From Caulobacter sp. X (GTDB lineage Bacteria > Pseudomonadota > Alphaproteobacteria > Caulobacterales > Caulobacteraceae), in assembly GCF_002742635.1 (NCBI RefSeq), contig NZ_PEGF01000002.1, forward strand, positions 1,550,001 through 1,614,000: DNA of 64,000 nucleotides. Reading direction: 5' to 3'. The stretch's first letter is position 1; every line of letters begins with the position of its first letter. A program made the position numbers and the translations under genes. Of the stretch, positions 12,028-23,679 are shown one piece after another. The notes beneath the pieces were generated by a model that saw only the letters and a program-made list of their open reading frames with translations, searched no databases and was not told the DNA's origin.

Positions 12028-12242
12028 CCCGCGAGGCTGGCCGCCTCGTTTAGCGCGAACACCCGGCATGCGGAGGCGAGGGCGCGATCGCCTCTAGCGT
12101 TATCGATGCGCTGGATCAGCGCCGCCAAGCTGCCCCCATCCTTGGCGGCCGCCCGCTCCAACACCGCCCAGAACTCTGGCTCCAAGGCCAGCGACGTCGC
12201 GTGGCCGGCCAGATTCACCGAGCGCTTTTTCAATCCCGCCAA
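12024..12242 (-). CDS. Ribbon-helix-helix domain protein (TTG start)
   Basis: A 72-residue protein with an Arc/MetJ-like ribbon-helix-helix pattern. It has a basic beta-strand opening (LKKRSVNLAGHATSLALEP), a helix EFWAVLERAAAKDG, a turn, and a second helix SLAALIQRIDNARG. No ATG exists near the conserved opening. The TTG at 12242 is chosen because GAGG lies about 9 nt upstream, just inside the end of the DUF4169 gene, so the two genes are tightly coupled. This RHH/DUF4169 pairing recurs in alphaproteobacteria as far as I recall. The protein is probably a DNA-binding regulator; no target is visible. Confidence 0.7.
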   Translation of the reverse strand: MAGLKKRSVNLAGHATSLALEPEFWAVLERAAAKDGGSLAALIQRIDNARGDRALASACRVFALNEAASLAG

Positions 12243-12246
12243 TCGC

Positions 12247-12423
12247 TCAGTCCTCGCGCTTGGCGCCGTCCAGTTCGCGCCGGAGCTTCTCGGCGCGAGC
12301 GGCCTCGAGGGTCTTCTCGGCCTTGGTGCGGCCGAAGCGCGCCCGGTTCTCGGCGGCGCGAGCCTTGTCATCGGCCTTGGCCTTGGCCTTGCGGGCCTGG
12401 TTCAGATTGACGACGTCGGCCAT
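12247..12423 (-). CDS. DUF4169-family small protein
   Basis: A 58-residue, highly charged, probably helical protein beginning MADVVNLNQARKAKAKAD and rich in Lys, Arg, Ala and Glu. This matches the small DUF4169 family. The start at MADVVN is preferred over an upstream in-frame ATG because the family begins with this conserved NLNQARK segment. It is immediately upstream of the ribbon-helix-helix gene (4-nt gap), indicating co-expression. Role unknown; the basic composition suggests nucleic acid or ribosome association, but that is only inference. Confidence 0.7.
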   Translation of the reverse strand: MADVVNLNQARKAKAKADDKARAAENRARFGRTKAEKTLEAARAEKLRRELDGAKRED

Positions 12424-12503
12424 GGCGGCGGTTGCCTCGAAGCTTCTCGTGCTTCGACGGTCATCCACCGAACGGGCCGACGAAGCAAGCCCCGGACCTG
12501 AGC

Positions 12504-13088
12504 TCAGGCGTCGTCCTTGGCCAGGGCGCGGGCGAGGGCCGGGCGGGCGTTGGCCCGCGCCAGCCAGTCGTCATAGACCTTGTGCGGCGGCAGCATCTGG
12601 CGCGCGAACTGCAGCAGGCTGACGAACATGATGTCGGCGGCGGAGAAGTTGTCGCCCAACAGCCAGGGCGAAACCTCCAGCGTGGTGCGCAGCCGGTCGT
12701 CCATGGCCTGGTACTGTGTCTTGTCCTGGTCGTCCTGGCGCTGCTTCCAGAGATTGGTCACGCACGGCTCCAGCACGCCGGCATAGTAGGCCAGCCAGGA
12801 GAGGTAAGGACCCCGAAGCGGATCGCCGACCAGCGGTCCGAGCCCGGCGGTGGGGAACTTGTCGGTCAGGTAGAGGGCGATCGCCGCGGATTCCGTGACC
12901 AGCACGCCGTCATCCAGCAGGGCCGGCACCTGCCCGTGAGGGTGAGGATTGGCCGGATCGCGCGCGCCGGTGTTGCTGACGCTGCGAAAGATGTCGACCT
13001 TGCGGATCTCGTAGGGCGCGCCGAGCTCCTCCAGCAGCCAGATGAACCGCGTCGAACGCGAACGAGGGGCGTGGAAAAGGGTCAGCAT
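12504..13088 (-). CDS. Glutathione S-transferase family protein
   Basis: A 194-residue GST-fold protein. The N-terminal thioredoxin-like domain starts MLTLFHAPRSRSTRFIWLLEELG. It contains the cis-proline site GQVPALLDDG and the glutathione gamma-glutamyl binding pair ES in VLVTESAAIALYL. The all-helical C-terminal domain includes GDNFSAADIMF, the GST N-capping box region. The class suggests a Ser or Arg rather than Tyr in the catalytic position (S10/R11 region). Substrate unknown. Upstream of the DUF4169 gene on the same strand but separated by 80 bp. Confidence 0.88.
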   Translation of the reverse strand: MLTLFHAPRSRSTRFIWLLEELGAPYEIRKVDIFRSVSNTGARDPANPHPHGQVPALLDDGVLVTESAAIALYLTDKFPTAGLGPLVGDPLRGPYLSWLAYYAGVLEPCVTNLWKQRQDDQDKTQYQAMDDRLRTTLEVSPWLLGDNFSAADIMFVSLLQFARQMLPPHKVYDDWLARANARPALARALAKDDA

Positions 13089-13214
13089 GGCGGTCGTCCG
13101 TTTGAGAGGAGCTTTGTAGTCCCAAGATCCACTGATGACGGCCGGCCGTCCAAAATATGTCAGCAGGCGTGACCGCCGGCGGGAGCGCGACGCGCCGCGG
13201 CTCCATCAAGCGTG

Positions 13215-14156
13215 TTATTGACGCGCCTTCACGGGCAAGCGTGGCGCCGCCGATCCGTACTCCAGCGACCTCCATTCCACGAGGTCGTTCCTGACGCCGA
13301 CCATCGCAAAGTCCTCGAAGTTCGAGAGGTTTCGCGTCGGGCCCCCGCCCATGTTTATCCTCAGCACGACATAGCCCGGCGAGGTCCCCTTGATGACATC
13401 CACCCCCGAGCGCCCCCGCAGGAAGGCCTTGAGGCCGCCGGGCGCGCGGTAACCCGGTGCGAGTTGCTGATAAAGCGCCGCGCCCGCGCGCTGGTGGCGC
13501 GCGCGCGAGCTGTTCATGAACGGAAGCGTCACCGCGAACGGCATAAGGGCCAGCCCTTGCATGTCGCTGGCGGAGAGAAACTCTTGTTTGGACTCGGCGC
13601 GCGGCCTGGGCCCGCGTCGCAGCTCGAGCGTCTGGCACTCGATGGTCAGCTCCATTTGCGCGTCCAAAGGCTTTCTTCCCCAACGGGTCATGAAGGCCTC
13701 GCCGTCCTCCAGAGGAAGCTTGCCGGGCGCGGAATAGACGCTGGAGTCCCAACCGGAGGGTGGCGGGCTCCAGACGCGGTCAAGCTTGCCGTTCCGATAC
13801 ATCAACAGGACCCCATTCCCGTAGAGGGGACCGATGTTTCCGCATGACGTCATGGACATCGGCGGGCCTTCGGTCCGCGTGCGCGACTGGGTCGAGAACC
13901 GGGCGGCGCCGGGGTCTCTCAGATTGTCCTCAAGCGTGGCGAACGACAGAACGCCGCGCGCTGTCGCCAGCTCGAAGTCCATCTGTCTTGGCCAATCGAT
14001 ATCGAGCCCCACCAGCTTGCGCTGAACCTCCAGGGGAGAGCGACCGATCAGATCGCGGACGACAACGACGTGTTCCCGTGAAATCGGCTGGGCGTGGCCT
14101 CCGTTCGGCCATGCAAGGAGAACAACAGCCGCCGCGAGGCGAAGCGCGCGCTTCAT
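13215..14156 (-). CDS. Hypothetical secreted protein
   Basis: A 313-residue protein with a Sec signal peptide (residues 1-22, ending GGHA before QPISREH). The mature part has no motif I can assign to a family. It contains few cysteines (around MTSCGNIGPLYG and TIECQTLELRRG) and ends in SAAPRLPVKARQ. The ATG at 14156 is selected because it opens the signal peptide. Base composition is slightly lower in GC than its neighbours, which could mean a more recent acquisition. Flanked by two GST genes, but no functional link is evident. Confidence 0.6.
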   Translation of the reverse strand: MKRALRLAAAVVLLAWPNGGHAQPISREHVVVVRDLIGRSPLEVQRKLVGLDIDWPRQMDFELATARGVLSFATLEDNLRDPGAARFSTQSRTRTEGPPMSMTSCGNIGPLYGNGVLLMYRNGKLDRVWSPPPSGWDSSVYSAPGKLPLEDGEAFMTRWGRKPLDAQMELTIECQTLELRRGPRPRAESKQEFLSASDMQGLALMPFAVTLPFMNSSRARHQRAGAALYQQLAPGYRAPGGLKAFLRGRSGVDVIKGTSPGYVVLRINMGGGPTRNLSNFEDFAMVGVRNDLVEWRSLEYGSAAPRLPVKARQ

Positions 14157-14354
14157 CGAGAACTCCCGTTGCGCTGTCCGGCGAAGGGCCAGTGTCGAGC
14201 CCTGGAACAAGAGCGGCGATCTCTGATCGTATGGAGCGCAATTCTCGCGCGCAAGGCAAGCTCGACTTGACCTTGGGGTGAAGGCGGGTGAGGGGGGGCG
14301 CTTGACCATCGCCCGATAGCCGATCCTATCGGCGCTGAGATTCCAGGAGGTCAC

Positions 14355-14990
14355 ATGTACACGCTCTATGGTTCGCCCAGCACGGCCGGCACGGCCATCC
14401 ACTGGATGTTGTTGGAGCTCGGCGTTCCGTTCGAGGTGAAGCTGCTGGACTTCGAGAAAGGCGAGCACAAGACGGCGGAGTATTTGGCGCTCAATCCCGA
14501 TGGCGTGGTGCCGACCCTGATCGTCGACGGCGCGCCGGTGACTCAGATGGCCGCGCTCGCCACCCTGTTGGCCGAGCGGCATCCCGAGGCGGGGTTCGCA
14601 TCGGCGGCGGGTTCGCCCGAGCGGACAGCCTACCTCAGCTGGAGCTTCTGGCTGGCCAACAGCTTCCAGCCGCACTTCCGCGCCTGGTTCTATCCGCACG
14701 AGCCGGCCGGCGGCGAGGCGCAGGACGCCGTGAAGTCGGCCGCCCGGACGCGGATCGAGGCCGGGCTCTCGCGACTGGACGCCCATCTGGCCGGGCGCGA
14801 CTACATTGTCGGCGGCACGTTCACGACGGTGGACCTTTTGGCCACGATCCTGTGCCGCTGGTCACGCAACATGCCCAAGCCCGCGACCGAGTGGCCGAAC
14901 CTCAAGCGCTATCTCGACCGCATCCGCCAGCGCCCGGCGCTGCGCGAGGTCCACGCCCGCGAGGGACTGACCGACTGGATCAATGGGTAG
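14355..14990 (+). CDS. Glutathione S-transferase family protein
   Basis: A 211-residue GST: N-terminal thioredoxin-like domain MYTLYGSPSTAGTAIHWMLLELGVPFE, cis-Pro motif GVVPTLIVDG, then the gamma-glutamyl-binding TQMAAL region where the usual ES is replaced by TQ. The C-terminal domain contains GGTFTTVDLLATIL. A GGAGG ribosome-binding site lies 6 nt before the ATG. It resembles the bacterial beta/theta-like GSTs with Ser at the catalytic position. The ES-to-TQ change could weaken glutathione binding. Substrate unknown. The 3' end is followed at once by an inverted repeat element. Confidence 0.85.
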   Translation: MYTLYGSPSTAGTAIHWMLLELGVPFEVKLLDFEKGEHKTAEYLALNPDGVVPTLIVDGAPVTQMAALATLLAERHPEAGFASAAGSPERTAYLSWSFWLANSFQPHFRAWFYPHEPAGGEAQDAVKSAARTRIEAGLSRLDAHLAGRDYIVGGTFTTVDLLATILCRWSRNMPKPATEWPNLKRYLDRIRQRPALREVHAREGLTDWING

Positions 14991-15002
14991 GGTAAGAAAG
15001 AT

Positions 15003-15120
15003 GCTCCCCCGCGATGCGGGGGAGCTGTCACGGAGTGACTGAGGGGGCTAATGCGGCATGCATCCAGCTAGCCCCCTCCGGCCCTCTGGGCCACCTCCCC
15101 CGCGTCGCGGGGGAGGAACT
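15003..15120. repeat. Paired inverted hairpin repeat (REP/BIME-like), copy B
   Basis: Two facing modules of the same family as the element at 3674-3796. Both arms carry the CTCCCCCGCG-loop-CGGGGGAG outer stem. The right arm read on the minus strand gives GGTGGCCC-AGAG-GGCCGGAGGGGGCTA, and the left arm ends TGACTGAGGGGGCTA. The shared GGGGGCTA ends meet near the centre around a short spacer. It lies between the convergent GST and aspartate aminotransferase genes and may terminate both. Confidence 0.85.
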
Positions 15121-15129
15121 ATTGAGAGC

Positions 15130-17222
<2,093 letters not shown>

Positions 17223-17431
17223 AGCCATCCCCAATCTCGTTGCTAGGATTTGGCAAGAACCGTGCTGGCGAAGGCGATTTGATGAGAGGCTTTGGCCCTC
17301 CCGCCGCGTGAGCGGGGATATATATTTCCGAGAGTGCATGTCGCGGCAATAATATTGCTTAGCATGCGGCGGATTGCGCGCTGGGCGCAAATTGCTTGCT
17401 CGATTCAAGGCGCCTGTGTAGAAAGTCGCTC

Positions 17432-17488
17432 ATGACTGTCGCGCGCGACCTGCTTTCGCTTCGGCTTATCAGCCCCTGGGCGCTCTAG
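17432..17488 (+). CDS. leuL: leuA leader peptide (leucine-rich)
   Basis: An 18-codon reading frame translating as MTVARDLLSLRLISPWAL and ending TAG, 85 nt upstream of leuA. Five of 18 residues are leucine (CTG, CTT, CTT, CTT, CTC), four of them within codons 7-12, with an isoleucine next. This is the hallmark of a leucine-sensing attenuator peptide. The stop codon lies inside a chain of mutually exclusive hairpins described separately. A weak purine stretch GTAGAAAG precedes the ATG. Too short to be found by length criteria, so the call rests on composition, position and RNA structure. Confidence 0.75.
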   Translation: MTVARDLLSLRLISPWAL

Positions 17489-17549
17489 GGGCCGCGCATC
17501 GTCGTGGCCGGGCGCACAGGGGATTTCTGACCCGCAGCCCGCACGCCAC
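17472..17549 (+). promoter_or_regulatory. Candidate leucine attenuator (1:2, 2:3, 3:4 hairpins)
   Basis: Three overlapping stems can be drawn. Stem 1:2 pairs GCCCCT (17472-17477) with AGGGGC (17487-17492). Stem 2:3 pairs GGCCGCG (17490-17496) with CGTGGCC (17503-17509). Stem 3:4 pairs GTGGC-CGGGC (17504-17513) with GCCCG-cac-GCCAC (17537-17549) and is extended by an inner GGG/CCC pair. Because 2:3 shares bases with both others, only 1:2 plus 3:4, or 2:3 alone, can form. A ribosome stalled on the Leu codons would cover arm 1 and favour 2:3. There is no strong U-run after 3:4, so the block could be on transcription or on leuA translation. Confidence 0.65.
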
Positions 17550-17573
17550 ACACCCCTTTCGACGAGTACTTCC

Positions 17574-19148
17574 ATGACCTCCGTATCGACCAGCGCTTCG
17601 GACAAGCGCGACAACGTCGTCATTTTCGACACCACCATGCGCGACGGCGAGCAGTCGCCCGGCGCCTCGATGTCGCTGGAAGAGAAGCTGGAGCTGGCCA
17701 AGATCCTCGAGGAGATGGGGGTCGACATCATCGAGGCCGGCTTCCCGATCGCCTCGAACGGCGACTTCGAGGCCGTCCGCGAAGTGGCCAAGATCGTCAA
17801 GAACTCGACCATCGCCGGCCTGTGCCGCGCCCACCAGGTCGACATCGACCGCTGCGCCGAGGCCCTGAAGCCCACCCAGCGCGGCCGCATCCATGTGGTG
17901 ATCGCCACCTCCGACCTGCACATGAAGCACAAGCTGCAGATGGAGCCGGATCAGGTCATCGACGTGATCGCCCGCTCGGTCAGCCACGCCCGCAACCTGC
18001 GCGACGACGTCGAGTGGTCGGCCGAGGACGCCACCCGCAGCGACCGCCAGTTCCTGCGCCGCGCGGTCGAGACCGCCATCAAGGCCGGCGCCACGACGAT
18101 CAACCTGCCCGACACCGTCGGCTACACCTATCCGTCGGAATACGCCGATCTCTTCAACTGGATGGTCAACAACGTCGAGGGCGCCGACAAGGTGATCTTC
18201 TCGACCCACTGCCACAACGACCTGGGCCTGGCCGTCGCCAACAGCCTGGCCGGCGTGCAGGGCGGGGCCCGCCAGGTCGAGTGCGCGATCAACGGCCTGG
18301 GCGAACGCGCCGGCAACGCCGCGCTGGAAGAGATCGTCATGGCCCTGAAGGTGCGCGGCGACCGCCTGCCGTTCCGCACGGGCATCGACACCACCCACAT
18401 CACCCGCGCCAGCCGCTACGTCTCGGCCATCACCGGCTTCCCGGTGCAGTACAACAAGGCTATCGTCGGCAAGAACGCCTTCGCGCACGAGAGCGGCATC
18501 CACCAGGACGGCATGCTCAAGAACCGCGAGACCTACGAGATCATGACGCCGGAGTCGGTGGGTCAGGCCCCGTCGAGCCTGGTCATGGGCAAGCACTCGG
18601 GCAGCCACGCCTTCCGCGCCAAGCTGAAGGACCTGGGCTACGAGCTGGGCGAGAACGCGCTGAAGGAGGCCTTCGGCCGCTTCAAGGACCTGGCCGACCG
18701 CAAGAAGCACGTCTACGACGACGACATCATCGCCCTGGTCGACGACGCCCTGGCGCGCGGCTCGGAGAAGATCCGCGTCTCGCGTCTGCGCGTGGTGGCC
18801 GGCACCGACGGCCAGTCGGCCGAGCTGACCCTGGACGTGGACGGCGTCTCCAGCACCGCAGAGGCCACGGGCGACGGTCCCGTCGACGCGGTGTTCAACG
18901 CCATCCACAAGATCGTGCCGCACAGCGCCGCCCTGCGCCTCTTCCAGGTGCACGCGGTGACCGAAGGCACCGACGCCCAGGCCCAGGTCTCGGTGCGTCT
19001 GGAAGAGGACGGCCGCATCGCCACCGGCGCGGCCGCCGACACCGACACGCTGACGGCTTCGGCCAAGGCCTATGTCAACGCCCTCAACAACCTCTTCGCC
19101 CGCAAGGAGAAGAGCCGGCCCGAAGCGGCGATCGCCAGCGGCTTTTAA
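17574..19148 (+). CDS. leuA: 2-isopropylmalate synthase
   Basis: LeuA condenses acetyl-CoA with 2-oxoisovalerate, the first committed step of leucine biosynthesis. The 524-residue protein has the HMGL/DRE-TIM barrel with FDTTMRDGEQSPG (18-30), the metal-binding THCHNDLGLAVANS, and the GxGERAGNA loop. The C-terminal LeuA dimer domain (from about residue 390) carries leucine feedback inhibition in this family. It is the long (~520 aa) LeuA1 type. Preceded by a leucine-rich leader peptide and alternating hairpins, so expression probably responds to charged leucyl-tRNA. Its 3' end overlaps the convergent neighbour by 4 bp. Confidence 0.97.
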   Translation: MTSVSTSASDKRDNVVIFDTTMRDGEQSPGASMSLEEKLELAKILEEMGVDIIEAGFPIASNGDFEAVREVAKIVKNSTIAGLCRAHQVDIDRCAEALKPTQRGRIHVVIATSDLHMKHKLQMEPDQVIDVIARSVSHARNLRDDVEWSAEDATRSDRQFLRRAVETAIKAGATTINLPDTVGYTYPSEYADLFNWMVNNVEGADKVIFSTHCHNDLGLAVANSLAGVQGGARQVECAINGLGERAGNAALEEIVMALKVRGDRLPFRTGIDTTHITRASRYVSAITGFPVQYNKAIVGKNAFAHESGIHQDGMLKNRETYEIMTPESVGQAPSSLVMGKHSGSHAFRAKLKDLGYELGENALKEAFGRFKDLADRKKHVYDDDIIALVDDALARGSEKIRVSRLRVVAGTDGQSAELTLDVDGVSSTAEATGDGPVDAVFNAIHKIVPHSAALRLFQVHAVTEGTDAQAQVSVRLEEDGRIATGAAADTDTLTASAKAYVNALNNLFARKEKSRPEAAIASGF

Positions 19149-19618
19149 GCAGCTCGGCGGTTGCTGAACGGCCGCGTCGCCAGGATTTCAGCCCCCAGGT
19201 GCGCCTGGGGCTGAACGTCCAGGCCCAGCTCCCGCAAACTGTCGGCGAGCGCCCTTCGGGGCGTCTCGTCCAGCAGCGCGCCCGCGTCCACGACCAGCGT
19301 CCCGCCGGGACGCAGCATCGTGTAGGTCGCGGCGACGACGGCGCGCGCGTCGTGCGCCGTGGGGCAAGCGATCACCAGCAGCACGTCGCTGCGTTCGTCG
19401 GCGGCCCCACACGTCGCCCGCCGCGCCGCCTCGACCCGCTGGTAGCCGCGCCGCCAAAGCTGGCACATGGCGTCTCCGGCGCCGGGGCCAGCCACGGCCA
19501 CGAAGCAGAGCGGCGTGGCCTGGGCGAGCTCAAGCATGCGATCCAGGGCGGGATTGATCCCTTCTGTCGGGACGCCCAGCAGAAACTGAGCGGCTTGACG
19601 GAGCGGGTGGGGCGACAT
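19145..19618 (-). CDS. Hypothetical protein, methyltransferase-like fold
   Basis: A 157-residue protein with a possible Rossmann-like layout: VAVAGPGAG near a nucleotide-binding turn, DVLLVIACPTAHDARAVV, then AATYTMLRPGGTLVVDAG. The latter resembles the strand-4/5 region (LRPGGxLxxD) of SAM-dependent methyltransferases. It lacks the canonical GxGxG motif I and is shorter than a complete methyltransferase, so it may be a degenerate or non-catalytic relative. The start MSPHPLRQAAQF lies 129 bp from the divergent DMT transporter. Function unknown. Confidence 0.55.
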   Translation of the reverse strand: MSPHPLRQAAQFLLGVPTEGINPALDRMLELAQATPLCFVAVAGPGAGDAMCQLWRRGYQRVEAARRATCGAADERSDVLLVIACPTAHDARAVVAATYTMLRPGGTLVVDAGALLDETPRRALADSLRELGLDVQPQAHLGAEILATRPFSNRRAA

Positions 19619-19747
19619 GGTCGAAGAACCTCATCAAAGCGGGCGTCCACGAATGGCGCCCTACGCCGTCCTTGATGCGCCTTGGCCGCGTAAGGGCTCC
19701 ATGCGAAACAAGCCCGCCCCGCCTAAGGGCGGCGTAAAGGTCCAACG

Positions 19748-20626
19748 ATGATCTGGATTCCCATCACGGTAGGGGCCGCCGCCTTGCAGGTCGCGCGCAA
19801 CGCCGCGCAGCGCTCGATCATGGGCGGAGCGGGACCCTGGGGCGCGACCCTGGTGCGGTTCCTGTTCGGCCTGCCGTTCGCCACGGCGTTCGCGGCTGTC
19901 GGCTGGCTGCTGACGCCGGGCGCGAGCGCGCATCCGACGCCCATCTTCTGGCTGGCCTGCGCCGCCGGGGCCGGGCTGCAGATCGCCGCGACCGCCGCCT
20001 TGCTGACCGCGATGCATCGCTCGACCTTCGCCCTGGGCACGGCCATGCAACAGAGCGGCTTGCCGTTCGCCCTGGTCTGGGGCGCGCTGCTCTTCGGGGA
20101 CCATGTCGGTCCGGTCACCTGGGCGGGCGGGCTGATCGCCAGCGCGGGTCTCGCCATCCTGACCTGGCCGCGGGGCGAGGTCGTGATGCGCAAGGGCGCG
20201 GCGCTGGCGGGTCTGGGCTCCGGCGCGATCTTCGCCCTCAGCGCCAACTGCTTTCGCCAGGCCAGCCTGGCGTTCGAGCCGGCGCATCCGGCCGCCTCGG
20301 CCTTCGTCACGGTGATGGCGGTGCAGGCGATCCAGACGGTTGGCTTGACGGGCTATCTGGCCTGGCGAAGTCCGGACTCGTTGCGCGCGGTGATCGCCGC
20401 CTGGCGCCAGTCGCTGGGCGCGGGGTTCTGCGGGGCGGCGGCGTCGGGCCTGTGGTTCACGGCCATGGCCCTGTCGCCGGTGGGACCGGTGAGGGCGGTC
20501 GGCGTGGTCGAGATGCCGATCGCCGCGATCGCCGGACGTCGTCTGTTCAAGGAACGTCTGACCCCGCTGCAAGTGCTGGCCGGGGCGGTGACGGCGGTCG
20601 GGGTCGTGATGGCGGCCGTGGGCTAG
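19748..20626 (+). CDS. EamA/DMT-superfamily permease
   Basis: A 292-residue polytopic membrane protein with two repeated five-helix halves, typical of drug/metabolite transporters. The first half includes WGATLVRFLFGLPF and FALVWGALLFGDHVGPVTWAGGLI. The second half repeats this pattern with VRAVGVVEMPIAAIAGRRLFKERLTPLQVLAG. The paired (A/V)xxxFGE-like endings (LFGDHV, LFKERL) mark each half. Substrate cannot be told from sequence. Divergent from the methyltransferase-like gene; followed by a 369-bp gap before mreB. Confidence 0.82.
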   Translation: MIWIPITVGAAALQVARNAAQRSIMGGAGPWGATLVRFLFGLPFATAFAAVGWLLTPGASAHPTPIFWLACAAGAGLQIAATAALLTAMHRSTFALGTAMQQSGLPFALVWGALLFGDHVGPVTWAGGLIASAGLAILTWPRGEVVMRKGAALAGLGSGAIFALSANCFRQASLAFEPAHPAASAFVTVMAVQAIQTVGLTGYLAWRSPDSLRAVIAAWRQSLGAGFCGAAASGLWFTAMALSPVGPVRAVGVVEMPIAAIAGRRLFKERLTPLQVLAGAVTAVGVVMAAVG

Positions 20627-22039
<1,413 letters not shown>

Positions 22040-22086
22040 TCTTACAGCTCCTCTAGAGGCGCCGGGGGGCGCCAGGAGAACAGTAC

Positions 22087-23169
22087 GTGCCCTTTCGCGA
22101 AGGTCCCCTCGGCGACCTGAAAGTGCCGCTTACCTGGACGGCCGCCGTGGCCCTGGTGGTGGCGGCCGTCATCGCCGTGGCCTTCCTGCTGGCCGACCGT
22201 CGCGAGACCCTCCAGGAACAGGCCTACGGCGTCACCCGCCAGACGATGGACACCGTGGCCAAGCCGGTCAGCGGGGCCATCGCCGCGCCGGGACGCTGGA
22301 CGGGTCTGGGCGTCGACTATGTCCGCAGCTACTTCTTCACGGCGTCGGAGAACCGTCGCCTGAAGGCTGAAATGGCCGAGATGCGACAATGGCGCGACCG
22401 CGCCCTGGCGCTGCAGGACCAGAACGATCGCTTCCGCTCGCTGTTGGGCCTGCGCACCGATCCGCCGATCCCGATGACGGCCGCGCGCGTGGTCAGCGAC
22501 AGCCGCGGGCCTTTCGCCAACACGCGCCTGGCCGACGCCGGTTCGGAGCGCGGCGTCGAGGTCGGCAATCCGGTGCTGAACGAGCGGGGCCTGGTCGGTC
22601 GCGTCGTCGGCGTCGCCAAGGGCGCCAGCCGCGTGCTGCTGCTGACCGACATCGCCTCTCGCACGCCGGTGATGATCGACCGCACCAACGCCCGCGCCAT
22701 CCTCACCGGCGACGGCGGCCCCAATCCCAAGCTCGACTATCTGCGTGGGGTGGATCCGATCCAGCAGGGCGACCGAGTGGTGACCTCGGGCGACGGCGGC
22801 GTCGTGCCGCGCGGCCTGCCGGTCGGCGCGGCCGTGAAGGGGCTAGACGGCCGCTGGCGCGTGGTGCTGTTCGCAGACCAGGCGTCGATCGACTATGTCC
22901 GCATCCTGCTGTTCAAGGACTTCGCCCAACTGGCCGACCAGAAACAGCTGGAGACCCACAGCCTGCCGCCGGTGACGACCGAGGATCCGCAAGCCTCCAT
23001 CCTGTCGGTCCCGACGCCGCCGCCCCAGGCGCCACCGGCGACGCCGCCCGCGACGACGGCTCCGAAGCCGCCCGCGACCGCGCCGTCCGCGAAGCCCGCC
23101 CCGGCTCAGGCCGCTCCAGCAAAGCCCGCGGCGGCCAAGCCGGCCGCGCCCACGGAACCGCCGCGATGA
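22087..23169 (+). CDS. mreC: Rod shape-determining protein MreC (GTG start)
   Basis: MreC is a bitopic inner-membrane protein whose periplasmic beta domains activate PBP2. In 360 residues: short cytoplasmic N-terminus, transmembrane helix (about 16-37), a coiled coil around ENRRLKAEMAEMRQWRDR, then the two beta barrels (about 110-265). A long Pro/Ala/Lys-rich low-complexity tail follows from about 295, longer than in E. coli MreC. The GTG start is supported by GGAG 7 nt upstream and by a frame consistent with family N-termini. The stop overlaps the mreD start (ATGA), implying translational coupling. Confidence 0.95.
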   Translation: MPFREGPLGDLKVPLTWTAAVALVVAAVIAVAFLLADRRETLQEQAYGVTRQTMDTVAKPVSGAIAAPGRWTGLGVDYVRSYFFTASENRRLKAEMAEMRQWRDRALALQDQNDRFRSLLGLRTDPPIPMTAARVVSDSRGPFANTRLADAGSERGVEVGNPVLNERGLVGRVVGVAKGASRVLLLTDIASRTPVMIDRTNARAILTGDGGPNPKLDYLRGVDPIQQGDRVVTSGDGGVVPRGLPVGAAVKGLDGRWRVVLFADQASIDYVRILLFKDFAQLADQKQLETHSLPPVTTEDPQASILSVPTPPPQAPPATPPATTAPKPPATAPSAKPAPAQAAPAKPAAAKPAAPTEPPR

Positions 23170-23675
23170 GCGGCGCGCGCCCTCTGAATCCGACGATCTG
23201 GCTCGGCGCGCCGATGGTCGCCTGCGTCGGCGCGACCTACCTGTTCGCCGCGCCTCTCCGGGTTTGGGGCCTGCAGCTGCCCGAGCCCGTGTTCGCCATG
23301 GTCCCGGCTTTCGCGTGGGCGCTGATCCGGCCCTCGATCCTGGCGCCGTTCGCGATCCTGCTGCTGGGCCTGTTCCTGGACGTCTTCTGGGGCGGGCCGA
23401 CGGGCCTGTGGGGCCTGTCGCTGCTGCTGGGCTATGCGGTCGTGCTGCTGTTTCGAAACATGATGACCGGCCAAAGCCAGCCGATCCTGTGGGGCTGGTT
23501 CGCGGCCATCACCGCCATCACCATGGCGGGCGGCTATCTTTTCACCATGCTCGACAGCCTGGCCATGCCCAGCCTGATGGCCGTGTTCTGGCAATTCCTG
23601 GCCACGACGGTGCTGTTCCCGTTCGCCTATCGCCTGATCGACCGCTTCGAGGACGCCGACGTGCGGTTCCGGTGA
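23166..23675 (+). CDS. mreD: Rod shape-determining protein MreD
   Basis: A 169-residue inner-membrane protein with five or six hydrophobic helices. It contains the MreD-like LLGLFLDVFWGGPTGLWGLSLLLGY segment near the middle. Its family role is to work with MreC and RodA in the elongation complex, by an unclear mechanism. The ATG overlaps the mreC stop by 4 nt, which fixes the start. The pbp2 start follows the mreD stop by 4 nt. Sequence conservation of MreD is low, so position strengthens the call. Confidence 0.92.
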   Translation: MSGARPLNPTIWLGAPMVACVGATYLFAAPLRVWGLQLPEPVFAMVPAFAWALIRPSILAPFAILLLGLFLDVFWGGPTGLWGLSLLLGYAVVLLFRNMMTGQSQPILWGWFAAITAITMAGGYLFTMLDSLAMPSLMAVFWQFLATTVLFPFAYRLIDRFEDADVRFR

Positions 23676-23679
23676 GGTC

